DNA from: Synechocystis sp. PCC 7509
GTDB lineage: Bacteria > Cyanobacteriota > Cyanobacteriia > Cyanobacteriales > Chroococcidiopsidaceae
Length of the DNA stretch: 64,000 nt
Assembly: GCF_000332075.2 (NCBI RefSeq)
Contig: NZ_KI966370.1
Span: 19,391 to 83,390 of the forward strand
Reading direction: 5' to 3'
How positions within the stretch are numbered: the first letter of the stretch is position 1; every line of letters starts with the position of its first letter. The notes beneath the pieces were generated by a model that worked only from the letters and a program-made list of their open reading frames with translations, was not told where the DNA came from and did no database searches. Both the position numbers and the translations under genes were made by a program. Positions 61,099-64,000 of the stretch are shown here, one piece after another.

Positions 61099-62874
61099 TC
61101 TAGTCATAAAGCTGGATAATTCTAGGAGGATAAGACACCTTTAAAGCTTATGACTGTGCAATTCTTCCAATACCTACTTCCTGATTGCAACCTGCTCCGT
61201 TTAGAAGACTGTGAAATCGACACGGATAACTATCTGATTACTTTGAACGTATCCTCAACCCAGATATCAGCCCAATGCCCACTCTGCGCTACGTCAACGC
61301 AGCGCATCCATAGCCGTTATAAACGAACACTAGCAGACATTCCTTGTGTGAGCTTCAGTTTGACCTTAGCACTCCAAGTCTGTAAGTTCTTTTGCGATAA
61401 TTGCGCTTGTGTCCGTCGTATTTTCACCGAGCGGATTGGGGGAGTCGCTGCTCCTTGGGCAAGAAAGACCGTTCGCTTGGTGCATTGGTTGCAGAGCATT
61501 GGTTTAGCTTTAGGAGGTGCCGCCGGGACACGTCTGGCGCACCAACTGGGCATTCAAGCTTGTGGAAGTACCCTGTTGAACCACCTCAAACAGTTACCCT
61601 TACCACAATTGGAGGTGACAAAACTGCTGGGGGTGGATGATTTTGCTTTTCGTAAGGGACGGCAATATGGCACTATCTTGGTGGATCTAGAGCAGCATCA
61701 ACCGATAGCTCTACTGGCAGATCGCAAAGCCGAAACGTTGGCACAGTGGTTATTGCACCATCCTGGGGTGGAAGTTGTGTCGCGCGACCGTTCTAAGGTC
61801 TATCGAAGTGGGATAAACCAAGGCGCACCGGATGCTTTGCAAGTGGCTGACCGATTTCATCTAGTGCAAAACTTAGTTGAAACCTTGGAAAAAGTATTTA
61901 GCAGCTATAGTGCTGAACTCAAAGCCATTGAGCAACGGCAGCGCCCCAATGTCACTGCACCGAAGCCAGCGATTGTCAAGGCTAAACCAACGGCAACCGT
62001 AACGGCTCAAGCCCAGACCCAGACTGCTTATGAGCGAAGGGTGGAGCAACAGCAGCAGGTAAAGAAACTCCACCAGCAACAATGGTCTCAAATCGCTATT
62101 GCCCAAGCCCTTGGGGTTAGTGTTCGGACGATACATCGTTACCTGACGCGGCCAAACTTACCAGCAACACTGCCTCGGCGCAAATCCTTTGGCAGAAGTG
62201 TACTTGACTCTCACAAGCAGCTTCTTTTAGAGTGGTGGAATGGGGGCATCCGGCAGCCTAAACTGCTGGTGAGCTTGCTGCAACAGCAGGGATACAGTGG
62301 CAGCGAGCGGACTGTGACTCGCTACATTAGTCAACTGCGTCAGGCTCAGGGGCTGCTTGCAAAACCTGGGCATTCTGCTCAAAGCCTAACCAAAGTGATT
62401 GACGAGCAGTCTCCGCCTTTGACGGCTCGTCGAGCCAGCTATTTAGTTGTGAAGCGCCAGGAGAATCGAGCGTGCGAAGACATCGAACTGTTGGGGCAGC
62501 TAGTAGCACAGCACCCAGACTTAGCAATGGCAGTAGAGTTAGCAGAGGAGTTTTTACGACTGCTACGCCAGCGACAAGGTGAGGCGTTTGCAGCTTGGTT
62601 GACTAAGGCTCTCAAAAGTTCATTGCAGCCCTTTCAATCACTTGCATCAGGTCTTTTTGATGACTTTGCAGCTGTTAAGGCAAGCATGATGTTAAGCGTG
62701 AGTAATGGTCCAGTGGAAGGATTGAATAATCGATTAAAGATGTTGAAACGACAGATGTATGGACGCGCTGGATTAGCATTACTCAGCAAACGCTTTATTC
62801 TGTCTCAGTAAGCCATATCCAAGCATCATCAGTTCCTCACATTATGACTAGATCACCAAAAGCTCGGAAGAACC
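61077..62874 (+). mobile_element. ISL3-family insertion sequence
   Basis: 1798 bp with perfect 33-bp terminal inverted repeats (61077-61109 and 62842-62874, starting GGTTCTTCCGAGCTTTTGGT). No 8-bp target duplication is evident at the flanks, so one side may have been rearranged after insertion, consistent with the lost 3' end of the interrupted gene. Confidence 0.85.
61150..62811 (+). CDS. ISL3-family transposase
   Basis: A 553-residue transposase. The N-terminal zinc-binding region has CPLCATSTQRIHSRY and CDNCACVRRIFTER; the DDE core shows LGVDDFAFRKGRQYGTILVD, EVVSRDRSKVYRSGI, ALQVADRFHLVQNL and, near the C-terminus, SNGPVEGLNNRLKMLKRQMY. A helix-turn-helix insertion (WSQIAIAQALGVSVRTIHRY) is present in the middle, as in long ISL3 forms. 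Full length, so probably active. Confidence 0.9.
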   Translation: MTVQFFQYLLPDCNLLRLEDCEIDTDNYLITLNVSSTQISAQCPLCATSTQRIHSRYKRTLADIPCVSFSLTLALQVCKFFCDNCACVRRIFTERIGGVAAPWARKTVRLVHWLQSIGLALGGAAGTRLAHQLGIQACGSTLLNHLKQLPLPQLEVTKLLGVDDFAFRKGRQYGTILVDLEQHQPIALLADRKAETLAQWLLHHPGVEVVSRDRSKVYRSGINQGAPDALQVADRFHLVQNLVETLEKVFSSYSAELKAIEQRQRPNVTAPKPAIVKAKPTATVTAQAQTQTAYERRVEQQQQVKKLHQQQWSQIAIAQALGVSVRTIHRYLTRPNLPATLPRRKSFGRSVLDSHKQLLLEWWNGGIRQPKLLVSLLQQQGYSGSERTVTRYISQLRQAQGLLAKPGHSAQSLTKVIDEQSPPLTARRASYLVVKRQENRACEDIELLGQLVAQHPDLAMAVELAEEFLRLLRQRQGEAFAAWLTKALKSSLQPFQSLASGLFDDFAAVKASMMLSVSNGPVEGLNNRLKMLKRQMYGRAGLALLSKRFILSQ

Positions 62875-62952
62875 CAGGATAGTTGACATTTGACACTCCG
62901 CTTTGTTTAATAGTGTACAGGCAGCGCCAGTTACACCTGTAGCGCAATATTT

Positions 62953-62999
62953 GGGATTGAGCCGAGATACGTGTAAAAAGGTGCCACTTCATCGGAAAT
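62953..62999 (+). repeat. Tn3-type terminal repeat beside the TnpI-like gene
   Basis: GGGATTGAGCCGAGATACGT then GTAAAAAGGTGCCACTTC, identical over its first 38 positions to the end at 98-61 (inverse). Its outer G faces left, so the element it opens extends right through the recombinase and out of the window. Confidence 0.75.
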
Positions 63000-63021
63000 C
63001 CTTGCTAGATGGTCATTTAGT

Positions 63022-63948
63022 TCACTCCCAAGCTATTTTCTCTATCTCTGTTTGAAGGTCACTCTGTGTTCCACGAACGTAGATCATTGTGGTGTCAAGA
63101 GAATCATGACCCATAATTTGAGCGAGTCGATGCAGTGGAACCACTTGAGCCATTCGATATCCAAACCGATGACGCAAATCATGTGGACTGACATCAATGA
63201 GCGAAGCTAAATGAGTATATTTTTTGACCAAGTACCCCAAGGCTCTCTCCGTCAGAGCCTCGCCCGTTTTTTCGGAAAGAAATAGATAACTTATTTCTTG
63301 TGTCCGAGTCTTGAAATACTCCACTAACACCGATCTAGCTGTTGCATTCAATGGTACGTCGCGGTATTTATTGCGTTTGCCATGTACTTGTAAAATGCCG
63401 CTACGTTTCCCTAAGTGAACCTGTTGTTGTTGAAGTGTACAAACTTCTTGGGAACGTAGTCCAGTATGAAGCATCAAGACAATTATTGTTCGGTCTCTGA
63501 GGCTACCAGAATGCGTAACTGCCGCAACCAAAGCAGATTCCTCCGCATCAGAGAGATGACGTGGCGCTGAACCAACAAAAGGGATTAACTTAACAATCTG
63601 TGCAGGGTTATTGTTAACTAACCCAGTTTCCATAGCCCAAGCAAAATAGCACTTAAGTGTCACTAAATATCGGTTTACAGAAGCTGGTTTGAGTTGCAGT
63701 GAATTTTGTAAGTAAGAACGATAACTTGTTATTGTCGGGGTAGCAATCGTATTTAGTAAAAAAGATTTGGGAATTTCTTGGCCTTCAGAGGAGGATTCCT
63801 CCCACCAGAATATAAACTGGCGAAGATCGCTCTTGTAGTTACGAATAGTTACCAGGCTGACATCCGCCACTGAGCCTAAATAGGATTCATACTGTGCTAA
63901 AGTTTGCTCTCCCGATTTTGAGATTGCTGGGATACTGTTACGTTTCAT
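63022..63948 (-). CDS. Tyrosine recombinase, TnpI-like
   Basis: A 308-residue phage-integrase-family protein. SAM-like N-terminal domain (about 15-115), then the catalytic residues: Arg in HTGLRSQEVCTL, Lys in HGKRNKYRDV, HxxR in PHDLRHRFGYRM, His in IMGHDSLDTTMIY and that Tyr. It differs clearly from the 302-residue recombinase of the duplicated transposon. A Tn3-type end lies 22 bp beyond its stop, so it is probably the resolvase of another Tn3-family element whose transposase would be outside the window. ATG at 63948. Confidence 0.85.
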   Translation of the reverse strand: MKRNSIPAISKSGEQTLAQYESYLGSVADVSLVTIRNYKSDLRQFIFWWEESSSEGQEIPKSFLLNTIATPTITSYRSYLQNSLQLKPASVNRYLVTLKCYFAWAMETGLVNNNPAQIVKLIPFVGSAPRHLSDAEESALVAAVTHSGSLRDRTIIVLMLHTGLRSQEVCTLQQQQVHLGKRSGILQVHGKRNKYRDVPLNATARSVLVEYFKTRTQEISYLFLSEKTGEALTERALGYLVKKYTHLASLIDVSPHDLRHRFGYRMAQVVPLHRLAQIMGHDSLDTTMIYVRGTQSDLQTEIEKIAWE

Positions 63949-64000
63949 GGCACATTACACCCTCAATTTTTAGTTAAGATAGCCTAACGGCACGTGTAAA
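63949..64000. other. Window edge upstream of the recombinase
   Basis: 52 bp with the recombinase promoter region; it ends CACGTGTAAA, which resembles part of the Tn3-type end but is too short to call. Confidence 0.3.

Noticed and set aside
61077-62874. 8-bp target duplication for the ISL3 element
   Set aside because: Flanks ACCTGGGA and CAGGATAG do not match in direct orientation.
1-64000. Circular closure of the window (end CACGTGTAAA joining the Tn3 end at the start)
   Set aside because: The last bases resemble part of the Tn3-type end but the overlap is too short; no terminal redundancy is visible.

Overview
This window reads as cyanobacterial DNA of plasmid or strongly plasmid-like character. 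The HIP1 octamer GCGATCGC recurs in it (for example near 35922, 47155 and 60544), and it carries a cyanobacteriochrome-type sensor kinase, PEP-CTERM proteins and cyanobacterial-style response regulator/kinase sets. Plasmid character comes from a primase-polymerase-like replication protein (912-3335), two ParA partition loci (32297-33323 and 43117-44380), a mobilization block with relaxase (56626-60719), two toxin-antitoxin pairs, and heavy mobile-element load. Genus cannot be fixed from the sequence alone. No tRNA, rRNA or CRISPR array was seen.

Layout. 1-3350: XRE regulator and putative replication protein. 3353-6340: a decayed Tn3-family transposon (terminal repeat, zinc-ribbon XRE regulator, TnpI-like tyrosine recombinase, transposase N-terminus cut by a MITE); the same unit recurs in inverted orientation at 39755-42742. 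6442-13446: accessory island with a YdeI-like gene, two paralogous HEPN-motif proteins around a third protein with an Rx6H motif, and relics of a transposase and of a PLD-domain protein; a candidate defence island. 13915-16043: autoregulated-looking small gene, tyrosine recombinase, Uma2 nuclease.

16117-29457: a long minus-strand run that looks like a biosynthetic gene cluster: JmjC/cupin oxygenase, MAPEG protein, unknown protein, ThiF-like E1 enzyme, tryptophanase-family PLP lyase, glutathione S-transferase, haem-oxygenase-like diiron protein, PP-loop ATPase with zinc-finger Cys pairs, PEP-CTERM protein, dienelactone-hydrolase-like protein, 2-isopropylmalate synthase and a di-haem cytochrome. 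Two glutathione-linked proteins, a PLP beta-lyase, an E1 enzyme, a PP-loop ATPase and a malate-synthase chain-extension enzyme together suggest a sulfur- or nitrogen-containing small molecule (inference). This is my best candidate for an undescribed system.

29528-33323: tandem 70-bp repeats, an IS1-family element with 8-bp target duplication nested in an older IS1-type gene, an end-only Tn7/Tn402-like element, yefM-yoeB with its palindromic operator, and parA/RHH with a large palindrome. 33491-39250: secreted or exported proteins (two DUF4394 proteins, two ferritin-like proteins) around an ECF sigma/anti-sigma pair. 44906-54795: three related histidine kinases with three response regulators, one kinase carrying a cyanobacteriochrome GAF domain. 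55005-60719: a Tn3-derived miniature element, an antitoxin/PIN pair and the mobilization genes. 60910-64000: a gene truncated by an ISL3-family element, then a solo Tn3 end and another TnpI-like recombinase.

A recurring theme is a dispersed Tn3-type terminal repeat of 46-48 bp, seen alone or paired at nine places, which explains much of the mosaic structure.
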